A DNA stretch of 64,000 nucleotides from Sambucus nigra (GCA_949130495.1 OX422215.1:526611755-526675754); one strand, 5' to 3'; positions 1-12,974 are shown, numbered from the stretch's first letter. A program made the numbers and translations. The notes: generated by a model from the letters alone, not told the origin.

Positions 1-3000
1 ACAACCACAAAATTAATTTTTTTAAATATCCGTGAGTTTAATATACAACCATCTCATGTCATCACAAGCACAAAACCTAAAATACATCACCATCTTATCA
101 ATCCATCTCCTTCTTTGTACCAAAATCAAAATTCACAGCTTAAAAACCAAAACGTAAAAAAAAAAGAAAATTAATCGCTAACGTAACCATCGAACAATGA
201 ACTTTGATTTTAAACGAAAATCATTCAGTGGGTTTGGCCTTTACAAACAAATCGAACACAAATTGAATCCCTAATGTGTGATTCGTATTGTTGATTCGAT
301 TTCTGGTTCAGTATTCATAGTGGGTATTTTTAAGGGACATATAGCAAATAGTTTCTCGAATATTTTTTTTAATACACGCTTAGTCCAAGTATTTTTATTT
401 TGTTCCAAAAAGTTCCTCATCACATAAAAACACTAAAAAAAATGAGCTCCGACAATGAGGGGGGAGGCGAAAATGCTGCTAGCGCGGATCTTTGAAAAAA
501 AAAAAATATCGGTTAAATGGGGGGGAATGGGGGGGGGGGGGGGGGGAGGAGTAAGAGAGAGACATGAAGAAAAAATAACATTTAAGGCAAATATATCAAC
601 CACTGAAATTTGGGTAAAAATTAAAATTAATAGTAGCCAGACCTTCAAATAGAGTATAAAATTGATTTAAATTAATATATAAAATAAAAGTAAGATGTAG
701 TGTTAAGCATTTAACAAAGTTAATATAGATTAATATATAAAATAAAAGTAAAGGTGATGAAGTTAAAATGAGAATAAAATTGGAGGGATCAACCTGAACC
801 TTCAATTTTATAATTTGCTAAAAAAAAAAAAATATTAGTGACAAATTTGCAAGAAAATATTGGTTCGAAATTCTCATTACATTATAAAATATCTATATTA
901 TATATATAATACAATAGTATTAAAAATTTAATACCAATTAATGCACTCATTCTCTTCATCCATATTCACATAGTCTTAAATACATTACATCCCATCATTT
1001 TCCCCCAAAAATCTATAATCAAATTGATATAATCATTTCTCTAAATAAATTTGAGTTCACCAGTTGCCAGGTCTTCAATTTGTTTGCCATTTTTGTAAGT
1101 CGTGTAAGCTATTGTCATGAGAGCTGACTGGATCGCAGATGGGCTCCATTCCTGTTGAGCGCTTTTAGCAAAGCAGCAAGGACGCTCACGTTTGGACAGG
1201 ACATAGATGTGATCAACTTTTGTACCAAATTTCCCCATCAACTTTTTTTAAATCTTATCCGATCTGAATGAAATTGATATGGGTTTTCTGTTTATTTTGT
1301 ACCTGAAGTGGGATGTAAAGATGGATATTAAACTTCTGGACATTCTTGACACTGCTTTTAGAGAGAAGGATGTACCTTTTTTTTCTTGACCATGTATATT
1401 AGTAGTTGTATGCATAATATTTTAACTGGTTTACATTGAATGGAATATGAGTATATGAATGCTGATTCAAATCGTGACGAAATTGTACTGGGAAAATGCA
1501 AGAGAGAAGGTGTGTGATGGTGTTTAAGATCTGAAGTTGGATTCTTTGGTCATGGGTAACAGAGAGGGTTCAACACATTGCAAAGGTATTAACTTTTTGC
1601 TTTAATGCATTTAGAGCTTAGAGATTTTCTGTACTATAATTATACTGATTATTTAGTTGGATTATTTTTTAAGCTAAGGTTTACTTTAGTTTGAAATTTT
1701 TATATATGTGGATATGAAATGGGATCTAGACATGATTGTATACATGTTCTGTCTTTTCTCTTTCCAATTTGGTGTTAATTTTCTCATCAGATTCAAATGG
1801 AGATCAAAGAATGATTCTTCTATTGATGTTTGAAGAACCTTGAGATCTGTAGGGTATAATACCCAATCCAACTATTTTTTTAATTAATATCTTATGTTAT
1901 TTGAAAATTTTATACAATAGAAAAGGTGTAAGGTATTGTAATTTCACTCTTTGTTTATGAGTATTAACAATTGTGATTAAAATCATTTCAATGAAGATTA
2001 AATTTACTAAAAAAATCCATGCTTCTTGGACTATTGTATATGATGTTATACAAAAATGACATTAACAGTATTCCGAGATTGAAAAAAAATTGTCCCATTC
2101 TTTTTTGCACTAACCAATCTAAGAATTTTCTTTTTAATTAAAAATGTGAAAGATGTTTCTCTCTTTTTAATAACTAGTCTAAAACAAAATGTGTCAATGC
2201 AACACAATAATTAAATTTTTTTCATACCGGGTAAGAATGTATCCAATCAAATAAATAATACTGAACTCATAATTCTTTGATTAAATACTTTTTTAAAATT
2301 TATTTTGATGAGTACACTGCTACACCTGAAGATGCTTATTTTGTTTCTATATCAAACTTTAAATATTTTGTTATCCCTCTCCATATATTTGCACCTTTCT
2401 CAAAGGTTCTCACCCTTTTTTTCTCCATTCCGCAACAATTCAGATTGCCTGTCCATACTGCTTAGTCCCATCTAAAGCCATTGTCCCCATTTGCTTGAAG
2501 TTGTTTGGACTAACATCCGTGAAGCATAACTCAAGTTTTAGTTTGACGGAGTTGCGAAGACAATTATCTAGCTATATTTTTTAACATCACATTTTGATTC
2601 ATGAGAGGGTAATTGTAAATATATTGGATTAACCCTTCTACAAATTTAATGGGATTGAGAACTTTTTTTCCTCATAGAAAAATCATGTTATAAATGATTA
2701 TGATTATTGTCTGTTGTTGAGTTTAGGTAGTACAACAAAGATTTGTTTAAGTTAAATTCTACAGGGGAAAAAATCTAAAAATAATTTGAATGTTATTCTG
2801 GGTGAGTTAGCTTTCTTCACACCCTATCATGTATATCTTTTTAAGACCCAAGGTTACTCCATTGTCCATCCCCGTATATACGCCACATGAATCATTTTGC
2901 ACAAGAATATGTTCCTATCATCAATTTATTTTTATGTATTTACCATTGTAAGTGTGAATTAGCCTATAGGTATTATATTTGTATTGCAGAAAAATTATAA

Positions 3001-4303
3001 TGCGTCCACACATCGAGCTAGTTACATGCCAAGTTAAATACAATAGTTGCAATAATGATTATCAAAAAGCAATAGAGCTGAAATACATAATTAGGAAATT
3101 GGGATAATGTGAGTTGACATAGAGGGAGAGAAAATTTTCAAAAATATATATGAATATGTTGTTGTATTTAATATTTTTTTCAAATCAGATCATGAGGGAG
3201 GGAGTCAGTTGCTATATGTGGTGTCAATTTCACTTTATATACGTACTAGGTATAAATTATGGGTGGCACTATAATAAATTTATAATGGGTACTATTCTAG
3301 AAGCCCAATATTATATGTCAACACGACACAAATTGTCAAAAAAAGACAAAGTACTTAGTAGTGAATCAAATGTTTAAAATTATTAGCTCACTACACATGC
3401 ACATATAAACGTTTTACTTGTTTTACAGCCCCAATTTATACCTAATTGATATTTAAGAGTAATATATTATTAGTCATGTTGGGAATCGAAATGATTGATC
3501 AACTACCCAAGCTATACCAGTGCTTAGATCACTACCAACATGTAGGGAAGTTAATATACATTTACATCTTTTAGCAAGACGGAGGCTCTGTACGAACATT
3601 CAACCACCAACCCCGTGAAAACTCAAACGTATCTATACTTTCATATCATACTTTACATAATAATTAAGTCCACGCAGAAATGCATGTCTACATTGCACAA
3701 ATTTGTGCCGCAAAAAACTATAGCCACCGGAAAATAACGACAAAGGTAACTCTAGTTGCAAATCACTCTATTTAACTCAATACCATGAAAATTCGCTTAA
3801 TTTAATTCGGCTATAATTATTACAATAGGTTGTGTTTGTGTAGGGGTTGTGACTCGAAATCGCATCGTGTCTCGTTCGTTACAAAATTATTATTCGTGTT
3901 CCTCATGTTATAATTTATGTCATGTTATTTCTCACTTTTGGAAATTGTGTTGTTTAATAAGGTGTAATAATTATTAAACGTGTTAGTTGTATAACATGAT
4001 TTCATGTCATGCCCTATTTATGTGTAAATGTTTTTTGTTATTCCATGTGAATAAAGACTAAACATGATCCAAAAATACAAAGTGTCACCCTAATTATAGT
4101 TTCACAACATACCTCCATAAGTTTAGCAAATATGTGAACTTTCAATTCAACTTCTTGATCACCGGCTTGTTACCCTTCCAACTCCAACATCACATATGAA
4201 ACAGGTTTAAACTCAAAAAAAAAAAAAAGAAGTAAAATGTTGCAATTAACCCAATTACATAATTTTATCATGAATTACTATTTTGAAATACAACATTATG
4301 TAA
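1..4303. other. AT-rich intergenic DNA, no gene recognised
   Basis: Mostly low-GC sequence with poly-A/T runs and short broken open frames. Positions 325-500 hold a diverged partial copy of the MITE at 5456-5691 (shared start GGGACATAT and shared GCGCGGA near the far end), followed by a pure G run at 530-546. A minus-strand open frame at 1041-1241 has protein-like composition, but I recognise no family and see no supporting exons. Nothing else in the stretch can be named. Confidence 0.6.
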
Positions 4304-4768
4304 GGCCTCGTTTGGTTGTCCTAAAATTGTAAATTAACTCATTAATAAATTGGTCCATTTACAAATTGACCCATTAATTGTGTTTAGTTTCATTAATGAA
4401 ATGATTCATTAATTCCTTCATTTTAGCTCATGTGTAAAATCTGAAATTGATTCATTTCACAAAAAATATGAAATGCATTCATTTGAAATAGGAGTCACAA
4501 GTCCATGCTCCCCTCTCTCTTTCCCTCCCTTCCCCTTCCCCTTCCCCATCCCCATCCCCATCCCCATCCCCATCCCCATCCACATCCCCCTCTCTCTTAA
4601 TTTGTTTTTATCTTTTTTTTTTCCTCATAGAATCTTAATATCAATTTCAAATTACCAAACATTGAGCAAAATTGGATTTCACTCATTTCAAATTCACTCA
4701 TTTACAATTCACTAATTTACAATGAACCAATTAATGTAATAAAATAATTTGTGCAACCAAACAGGATC
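4304..4768. mobile_element. Tourist-like (PIF/Harbinger-type) MITE
   Basis: The 465-bp element begins GGCCTCGTTTGGTTG and ends CAACCAAACAGGATC, which are imperfect inverted terminal repeats. It is flanked on both sides by TAA (4301-4303 and 4769-4771). TAA/TTA duplications and G-rich starts containing TGTTTGG are typical of Tourist MITEs, which are moved by PIF/Harbinger transposases. It encodes nothing. The interior is AT-rich except for a C-rich microsatellite at about 4527-4590. Confidence 0.8.
4527..4590. repeat. (CCCCTT)n/(CCCCAT)n microsatellite inside the MITE
   Basis: About four CCCCTT hexamers run directly into about six CCCCAT hexamers. This is a hexanucleotide expansion within the MITE at 4304-4768. 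Short open frames across it are low-complexity Pro/Ile repeats and not protein genes. Confidence 0.9.
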
Positions 4769-5455
4769 TAACTCTTTTTATTTTGGTGATAACATATGTA
4801 ACTCTCAAATGATCGTTAAAATAAACACATTGACCATATATTGTGCACATGCACCTTTTACAATTATACGACTCATCAGTCATTTAAAATTGTTGACTTA
4901 TCACTATTCAACTTACTTAACCTATATATAAGAGAAATCTGATGGAACTCAATGGCACAAGCAACTCATACATAGCCAGACAACTCAACACAGTACCCCA
5001 CCCACGCAATTGCCTCAACAGAAGTGATCTAAAAAAATAAATTCCACTATTATATAGTAAAGTGAAAAGAAAATATAGGATCAATTATACAAGTAATGTC
5101 ATGAGAAATGATAGCAAATGGTATTGGATGCACAAATGAAATCTTCAAAAAAACAAACAAAAATCAACAACATAAAACTGAGGAAATGACAAGAAATTTA
5201 ATTATGCAACACACATGTCCAATGGCACTATGAGCATTTATTTTCAAAAGTATAAACTTATGTATACCTTTATGTAGTACATGTAGCATTACTCTTTTCA
5301 AAATGTAATTGTCATTATACTTGGGTTCTTCCTTTGGGGGGTTGATTATCAATAAAGATGTGCGTATGGCATAAACAGGGCTTTGGTCCCATATCACCCA
5401 TGAAAAAGAACAATCGGTCTGAAAAGAATAGCCTATTAAACGAGTAATAATTTTT

Positions 5456-5691
5456 AGGGACATATGACAAATAGTCCCTCAAATATTTTTTAATACTCAT
5501 TTAGTCCAAGCCTTTTTATTTTCCCTCAAAAAGTCCTTTGCCATATATTTTGGAAAGGGAGTGCCGCTGGCGCGGACCTCTAAAAATAAGAGAATATTGA
5601 GTGCTTGAGGGACTAAATGGGTTAAACTAAAAATATGTGTCCTTTTTAAAAAATATATATTTATAGTAGGGACTATTAAATAATTGACCCT
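5456..5691. mobile_element. Short MITE with 7/8-bp target duplication
   Basis: The element starts AGGGACATATGACAAATAGT and ends with a matching imperfect inverted copy (ATAGTAGGGACTATTAAATA then GACCCT). It is flanked by AATTTTT at 5449-5455 and 5692-5698; if the last T is counted as flank the duplication is TAATTTTT, 8 bp, the hAT size. It has no coding capacity. A second, truncated copy lies at about 325-500, so the family is repeated locally. Superfamily is uncertain. Confidence 0.65.
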
Positions 5692-6549
5692 AATTTTTAA
5701 GTACTCCGAAGCATGAATATCTGGATTATCCATTCAATTTTCACACAACCAACTTCCAATTTCCTTAATCACCAAAATAAAAATGCAGTTTTCACAAAAA
5801 CAAAGGCGACATATTTATTCTACATATGAACCTGTTGTACATAGTTTCAGAAAGATGGGCGCTACATATTATTATTTTCAGATTAATTCAAGTCTAAATA
5901 TATAAATTTTTATACAAAAAGGGTTGAAGAAAATAATATAAACTCGCATTATTAAGATATATTAAAAACATAAAGTAATTATAACACTTTGTATGCAGAA
6001 ACTAACTACCGAACCTATTTGAAACAAGTTTAACAATTTCCTAACAAAAAATGAATCATTAAAATCTAACTATTGAACAACATCATTTTTTACCTATGGG
6101 AGCATAGTTCAATGATATATAGACAATAGTACAAAATACAAGACTAAAAACCAAAGAACAAAGATGCTCGACTTCCCACAATGGTGGGGCCACAATCCAA
6201 AGAATCAAGAAAATACAGAGAATGCCATGCTTGCACCAATGGGATGAATAGGGCGAAAGGGTTTAAGGATCAGGTAGCTAATTTGCTAAGATAGAGAATG
6301 CTCACCCGTTACGTAATCTTAAATTGATCATATAAATTCATTTAAATAACTATAATTCGTATGAATATATACCATTAACTGAATATCATATGATTTAATA
6401 ACATAACGGCTAGATTCTAACGACTATTATTATGCCGTTTATTCAAATATCTCAAATCCAAGTCATATTTCATATTCCAACTTTCACTACTCTAATATTT
6501 TTCAAACACATTCCAAATTACTACCCCTTATTTTTTGTGTATCTTTTCT

Positions 6550-6810
6550 TTCAAATCTAGGTACTTAGAATTAGACCCTCGCCCTTAGAATTAGGCCACG
6601 ATCCCCGTATTAGTCACACACTCGATAGGCCCTCATAATTAAACCTTGTCTCTTAGATAAAGGACACAATACTCACATTAACCTTCGGCCTTCAAAATCA
6701 GGTCGCAATACTCACATACATTTTTGGCCTAAAGAAGTAGATCGCAATTGTCGCGTAAACCCTAGGACCTCAGAATTAGACCTCAACCCTCAGGATCAGA
6801 CCATAACCCC
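6550..6810. repeat. Degenerate ~30-40-bp minisatellite
   Basis: Variants of a unit reading roughly CCTCAGAATTAGACC followed by CAATACTCACATTA recur about seven times with many substitutions. The remaining DNA from 5,699 to 7,321 is AT-rich and holds no recognisable gene. This tract lies in the sequence into which CACTA element 1 inserted. Confidence 0.5.
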
Positions 6811-7345
6811 CAACATGGTTATAACACGCCTTAAGCTCTCAATAAGTCTCAAATTATCTTCATAACTACATCACATCCCATGCCCCTCAGTGGACTAATC
6901 CTTATAAAAGTCCCGACACAAAAGGACTCAACAGTAACAAATTCTATTTGGTGTCTATTATTCGACAGTCTTTATCGTACCCTAATTTCACCTATCGAAG
7001 GGATTTGTAAACACCCTATCATATCACACCTACATTCTTTCATAAGTTCCAAATAAAGTCCCTTCAATCCCGGACAATCGCCCCCCTCAATCTCGGCCCA
7101 TCGGTCCTCCTTCAAACCCAAACCCGAGAATAACAACGATATCCCTTATACCGTTTGACTTTGGTGAACTCTCGAATCCAACAGTCCTTCCCTACTAAAA
7201 ACATATAGTTATTAATGCTCTTTACAATGATCCTAATTGTGAATGAATCGGACTCTCAGATCAAAATTTATGTCTCAAAAAACATAATACTGCAAGACCT
7301 CTCTACTAGAAGGATACCTCATTTCACTACACCAAAAACAGGATT

Positions 7346-7735
7346 CTGGCACAGTTCAAAACCGTGCCAGATCAAATCTGGCACGGTTTTGAACTGTGCC
7401 AGAATCAGGTGTTCCAAAATGGGAATTTTTTTCTGGCACGGTTTAAAAGTGTGCCAGAATCAGTCAAACATGAACACTTCTGGCACACTTTTAAACCGTG
7501 CCAGAATTTGATATTTCTGGCACAGTTTTTAACTGTGCCAGAGTCTTCAAAATAGGAACATTTCTGGCACACTTTTAAACCGTGCCAGAATTTGATATTT
7601 CTGGCACACTTTTGGCACAGTTTTTAACTGTGCCAGATTCAGCATAATTTAAAAAAAATTAGCACAGTTTAAAACCGTGCCAAAATATGATACACTTTTG
7701 CCACGGTTTTGAACTGTGCCAATTTTTTTTAATTT
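7346..7735. repeat. Left subterminal palindrome array of CACTA 1
   Basis: About nine copies of a ~25-bp near-palindrome, with arms CTGGCAC and GTGCCAG around an AT-rich core such as GGTTTTGAACT, occur within 390 bp of the left end. CACTA transposons carry subterminal repeats that bind their TNPA-like protein, so these are candidate binding sites; that role is inferred. The same palindromes occur at the right end and in element 2. Confidence 0.85.
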
Positions 7736-8215
7736 AAAAAAAAAATATTTGAAAGCACAAAATTCACAAATTAATAATATTGCGCGTTATTAATAAACTA
7801 ATGTACATACAAACTTCAAAATATTACAAGTCTTTAACTGCTCGCATGCCAAAAAAAATTGGGCAGAGTTTCCTCTATTATCTGGACATTTCAAAACCTG
7901 TTAATACAAAACCTACCTAACATAAAGCCCGCACGGCCACAAAATATAACAATTAACTTACAAAAGCCCTCATGGCCATAAAAGTCAATAATAAAACAAC
8001 AAAAGACCGTACGGTCATGACACAAAAAAATGGATTCATTAATAAACCCCTTGTTGTAAACCATTGAGTTCTTTGTGTATTCCACGCGAATAAAAGCCAA
8101 CGATAAACTGTTATCCTGCAAAAAAAAATAGAATACAAAAAAGATACGATATTAGTAACCCAATAATTTATAAAAAAAAATACTCAAAACAAAAAAATTA
8201 CATATATGAATGGAT

Positions 8216-10882
8216 ATAAACGTCATACTCACAAACCGGGAGACCCGGGACTACGCGGCCAGTTCCTACAAGTTACATTGGTCCCGTGCGAGGTGTTCGT
8301 GCCTCCTACGGGGTCGTTTGGGGGATGGTTTGGGTTTTCAACCTTTAACGGCATGTTTTTAAGTTTAAGTGTTGATTTTTGCCAATTATCGTCCTATTCA
8401 CAAACCGGGAGATCCGGGACTACGCGGTCAGTTCCTAAAAGTTACATTGGTCCTGTGCGAGGTGTTCGTTCCCCCTACGGGATCGTTTGGGGGCTGTTTT
8501 GGGTTTTCACCCTTTAACGGCTTGTTTTTAAGTTTAAGTGTTGATTTTTGCAAATTATCGTCATACTCTCAAATCGAGAGACCCGGGACTACGCGATCAG
8601 TTCCTACAAGTTACATTGGTCCCGTGCGAAGTGTTCGTGCCTCCTACGGGGTCGTTTGGGGGTTGGTTTGGGTATTCACCCTTTGACGGCATGTTTTTAA
8701 CTAAGTGTGATTTTTGTAAATTATCGTCATATTCACAAACCGGGAGACCCGGGACTACGCCGTCAGTTCCTACAAGTTATAATGGTCCCGTACGAGGTGT
8801 TCGTGCCCCCTACGGGGTCATTTGGGGGGTGGTTTGAGTTTTCACCCTTTAACAGCTTGTTTTTAAGTTTAAGTGCTGATTTTTGCCAATTACCGTCATA
8901 TTCACAAACCGGGAGACCCGGGACTACGCGGTCAGTTCCTACAAGTTATATTGGTCCCGTGCGAGGTGTTCGTGCCCCTACGGGATCGTTTGGGGGGTGG
9001 TTTGGGTTTTCACCCATTAACGGCTTGTTTTTAAGTTTAAATGCTGATTTTTATAAATTATCGTCATATTCACAAACCGGGAGACCCGGGACTACGCGGT
9101 CAGTTCCTACAAGTTACATTGGTCCCGTGCGAGGTGTTCGTGCCTCCTACGGGGTCGTTTGGGGGGTGGTTTGGGTTTTCACCCATTAACGGCTTGTTTT
9201 TAAGTTTAAGTGCTGATTTTTGCAAATTATCATCATATTCACAAACCGGGAGACCCGGGACTATGCGACCAGTTCCTACAAGTTACATTGGTCCCGTACG
9301 AGGTGTTCGTGCCTCCTACGGGGTCGTTTGGGGAATGGTTTGGGTTTTCAACCTTTAACGGCATGTTTTTAAGTTTAAGTGTTGATTTTTGCCAATTATA
9401 GTCCTATTCACAAACTGGGAGATCCGGGACTACGCGGTCAGTTCCTACAAGTTACATTGGTCCCGTGCGAGGTGTTCGTTCCCCCTACAGGATCGTTTGG
9501 GGGGTGTTTTGAGTTTTCACCCTTTAACGACTTGTTTTTAAGTTTAAGTGTTGATTTTTGCAAATTATCGTCATACTCTCAAATCGAGAGACCCGGGACT
9601 ACGCGATCAGTTCCTACAAGTTACATTGGTCCCGTGCGAAGTGTTCGTGCCTCCTACGGGGTCGTTTGGGGGTTGGTTTGGGTATTCACCCTTTGACGGC
9701 ATGTTTTTAACTAAGTGTGATTTTTGCAAATTATCGTCATATTCACAAACCGGGAGATCCGGGACTACGCGGTCAGTTCCTACAAGTTACATTGGTCCCG
9801 TACGAGGTGTTCGTGCCCCCTACGGGGTCGTTTGGGGGGTGGTTTGAGTTTTCACCCTTTAACGGCTTGTTTTTAAGTTTAAGTGCTGATTTTTTCCAAT
9901 TATCGTCATATTCACAAACCGGGAGACCCGGGACTACGCGGTCAGTTCCTACAAGTTACATTGGTCCCGTGCGAGGTGTTCGTGCCCCCTACGGGGTCGT
10001 TTGGGTTTTCACCCATTAACGGCTTGTTTTTAAGTTTAAGTGCTGATTTTTACAAATTATCGTCATATTCACAAACCGAGAGACCCGGGACTACGCGGTC
10101 AGTTCCTAAAAGTTACATTGGTCCCGTGCGAGGTGTTCGTGCCCCCTAAGGGGTCGTTTGGGGGGTGGTTTGGGTATTCACCCTTTGACGGCATGTTTTT
10201 AACTAAGTGTGATTTTTGCAAATTATCGTAATATTCACAAATCGGGAGACCCGGGACTACGCAGTCAGTTCCTACAAGTTACATTGGTCCCGTGCGAGGT
10301 GTTCGTACCCCCTACGGGGTCGTTTGGGGTGTGGTTTGGGTTTTCACCCTTTAACGGCTTGTTTTTAAGTTTAAGTGCTGATTTTTGCAAATTATTGTCA
10401 TATTCACAAACCGGGAGACCCGGGACTACGCGGTCAGTTCCTACAAGTTACATTGGTCCCGTGCGAGGTGTTCGTGCCCCCTACGGGGTCGTTTGGGGGG
10501 TGGTTTGGGTTTTCACCCATTAACGGCTTGTTTTTAAGTTTAAGTGCTGATTTTTGCAAATTATCGTCATATTCACAAACCGGGAGACCCGAGACTACGC
10601 GATCAGTTCCTATAAGTTACATTGGTCCCGTGCGAGGTGTTCGTGCCTCCTACGGGGTCGTTTGGGGTGTGGTTTGGGTTTTCACCCATTAACGGCTTGT
10701 TTTTAAGTTTAAGTGCCGACTTTGGCAAATTATCGTCATATTCACAAACCGGGAGACTCGGGACTACGCGGTCAGTCCTACAAGTTACATTGGTCCCGTG
10801 CGAGGTGTTCGTGCCCCCTACGGGATCGTTTGGGGGGGGGGGGGTTGGGTTTTCACCCATTAACGGCTTGTTTTTAAGTTTG
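8216..10882. repeat. ~168-bp satellite-like tandem array (about 16 units) in CACTA 1
   Basis: The core CGGGAGACCCGGGACTACGC recurs at about 8238, 8406, 8574, 8741, 8909, 9078, 9246, 9415, 9584, 9753, 9919, 10076, 10243, 10411, 10580 and 10748, with spacing of 166-169 bp and one 157-bp unit. Each unit runs on through TTCCTACAAGTTACATTGGT and a G-rich segment and ends with TTTAAGTTTAAGTG. Variant units reappear about 1,010 bp apart (for example near 8538 and 9548, and 8707 and 9717), so a six-unit block was duplicated. Many overlapping open frames cross the array because the unit length is not a multiple of three; these are not genes. Confidence 0.95.
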
Positions 10883-11176
10883 GATGGTCAATTGGAAAAA
10901 GAAAAAAATTCCTTTAAATTTGCAAACATTAAGTGGGGATTCTTATTTGGGACAAAATAAGTAATTAAAGTTGTCACTAGAATAATGCAAGAGATTAGAT
11001 CACTATCTACTCTACTCTTCTCCTTACCCTGATTGATTTTGGTATCTCTAGTTCTTCAATCAATCTCATTCTCAACTATATTTGAAATATGTACTTTCTA
11101 ACACATGACTCACCATAAGATAAGTAATTAAGCCATATGGGATTATACCCAATCTATCACTATGATATTTTTTTAG

Positions 11177-11386
11177 AGGTTATGCCTGTCTCTACCACAA
11201 CAGGTCACAAGGTTCAAATGTGGAGGATTTGTACTGGGAATGACAATTAACCATTGTATGGTTGATGGAATAACAGCAATGGAGTTTGTGAACTCATGGG
11301 CTGAAACAGCAAGAGGCATATCCCTAACTGTCCCACCATATATGGAGGACGTGATCAAAATAGCAATGGAGGACGTGATCAAAAGT
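11177..11386 (+). pseudogene. Captured exon fragment of a BAHD acyltransferase (HHT/ASFT-like)
   Basis: The plus-strand frame through 11201 reads QVTRFKCGGFVLG, then NHCMVDG, which keeps the catalytic HxxxD motif, then AMEFVNSWAETARG and a short VPPY segment. In the family this block is the centre of the N-terminal half of acyl-CoA-dependent transferases. Closest in memory are the omega-hydroxyacid feruloyl transferases, but that subtype is uncertain. A possible splice acceptor (CTACCACAACAG) lies just before the match. Only about 60 of the usual ~430-450 residues are present. The frame ends in a duplicated GGACGTGATCAAAA and runs into the GT/CA minisatellite. It sits inside CACTA 1 between the satellite and the 0.5-kb triplication, so it is read as a captured, non-functional gene fragment. 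Confidence 0.75.
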
Positions 11387-11403
11387 TGCACACGCTTCAC
11401 AAC

Positions 11404-12911
11404 GCACACACAAACACACACATATATGTGCATATGCAACTGCATATATATGCATATGCAACTGCATATATATGCAGCATATGCATATATATGCATATGC
11501 AGCATATGCATATATATGCACACACATATGCATATATGTGTGTGTTTGTGTGTGCGTGTGTGAGTGGGGAGGGGGGGGGGGGGGGAGGGGACGGGACAGG
11601 GGCAGGGGACGGGGCAGGGGCAGGGGGATTAGATTTTTGAGCTAAAGTTGTGCTAAAACAAACAGGACATCAACTTGGCAAAAACTACATATTATCTTCT
11701 ACAACTAGTTTGAATATGGTGAGGATTAGATTTTTGAGCTAAAGTTGTGCTAAATTTGGATTTGGCTAAAGTTGTTCTAGTTTGAATATTATTTACCTCG
11801 AGAAATGGTATTTGTGATTCACAATAAATTTTTTGGAGGAAATGTTGTGCTAAAGTTGGAGTATTAGTTTAAATTTTTTAATGTTCGTTTTGTTTAAACA
11901 AAGTATCACAAATAGGAACATTTCCAAAAAACTGTGAATCACAAATACCAAACACACACATAAATGTGCATATGCAACTGCATATATATGCATATGCAAC
12001 TGCATATATATGCAGCATATGCATATATATGCACTGCATATATATGCATATGCAGCATATGCATATATGTGTGTGTTTGTGTGTGCGTGTGTGAGTGGGG
12101 AAGGGGGGGGGGCAGGGGACGGGGCAAGGGCAGGGGGATTAGATTTTTGAGCTAAAGTTGTGCTAAAACAAATAGGACATCAACTTGGCAAAAACTACAT
12201 ATTATCTTCTACAACTAGTTTGAATATGGTGAGGATTAGATTTTTGAGCTAAAGTTGTGCTAAATTTGGATTTGGCTAAAGTTGTGCTAAAGTTTGAATA
12301 TTATTTACCTCGAGAAATGGTATTTGTGATTCACAATAAATTTTTTGGAGGAAATGTTGTGCTAAAGTTGGAGTATTAGTTTAAATTTTTTAATGTTCGT
12401 TTTGTTTAAACAAAGTATCACAAATAGGAACATTTCCAAAAAACTGTGAATCACAAATACCAAACACACACATAAATGTGCATATGCAACTGCATATATA
12501 TGCATATGCAACTGCATATATATGTGCAATTGCATATATATGCAGCATATGCATATATATGCACTGCATATATATGCATATGCAGCATATGCATATATGT
12601 GTGTGTTTGTGTGTGCGTGTGTGAGTGGGGAAGGGGGAGGGGGGGGGGGCAGGGGACGGGGCCGGGGCAGGGGGATTAGATTTTTGAGCTAAAGTTGTAT
12701 TAAAACAAACAGGACATCAACTTGGCAAAAACTACATATTATCTTCTACAACTAGTTTGAATATGGTGAGGATTAGATTTTTGAGCTAAAGTTGTGCTAA
12801 ATTTGGATTTGGCTAAAGTTGTGCTAGTTTGAATATTATTTACCTCGAGAAATGGTATTTGTGATTCACAATAAATTTTTTGGAGGAAATGTTGTGCTAA
12901 AGTTGGAGTAT
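11404..12911. repeat. Triplicated ~510-537-bp unit with ATGCATATGC, GT and G-rich tracts
   Basis: The marker AGATTTTTGAGCTAAAGTTG following the G-rich tract occurs at 11631, 12141 and 12678, so the unit is repeated about three times at 510-537 bp; the third copy is cut short near 12911. Each copy holds a self-complementary tract of TGCATATATATGCATATGCA, then GTGTGTGTTTGTGTGTGCGT, then a G-rich tract of GGGG blocks. A further internal repeat (GAGCTAAAGTTGTGCTAAA) lies in each. Open frames over it are low-complexity. The same ATGCATATGC/GT/G-rich module occurs inverted in CACTA 2 at 27262-28745. Confidence 0.9.
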
Positions 12912-12974
12912 TGTATTGAATATTGTATCTCTTACTCATAGAATATTGTATTGAGGTTGTTGTTCCTAACAATT

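Noticed and set aside
1041..1241. Minus-strand open frame with plausible protein composition
   Set aside because: No family recognised, only 66 codons, no convincing neighbouring exons. A translated search would decide; a match to a conserved plant protein would overturn the rejection.
4473..4715. 80-codon frame rich in Pro/Ile
   Set aside because: It translates the CCCCAT microsatellite within the Tourist MITE.
8216..10882. CRISPR-like appearance of regularly spaced repeats
   Set aside because: Repeats are contiguous ~168-bp units without unique spacers, inside a eukaryotic transposon.
8206..10960. Series of ~100-160-codon proteins sharing a PTGSFGGWFGFSPFNGLF motif
   Set aside because: They are readings of the ~168-bp tandem repeat in two alternating frames because the unit is not a multiple of three. 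No single frame is maintained.
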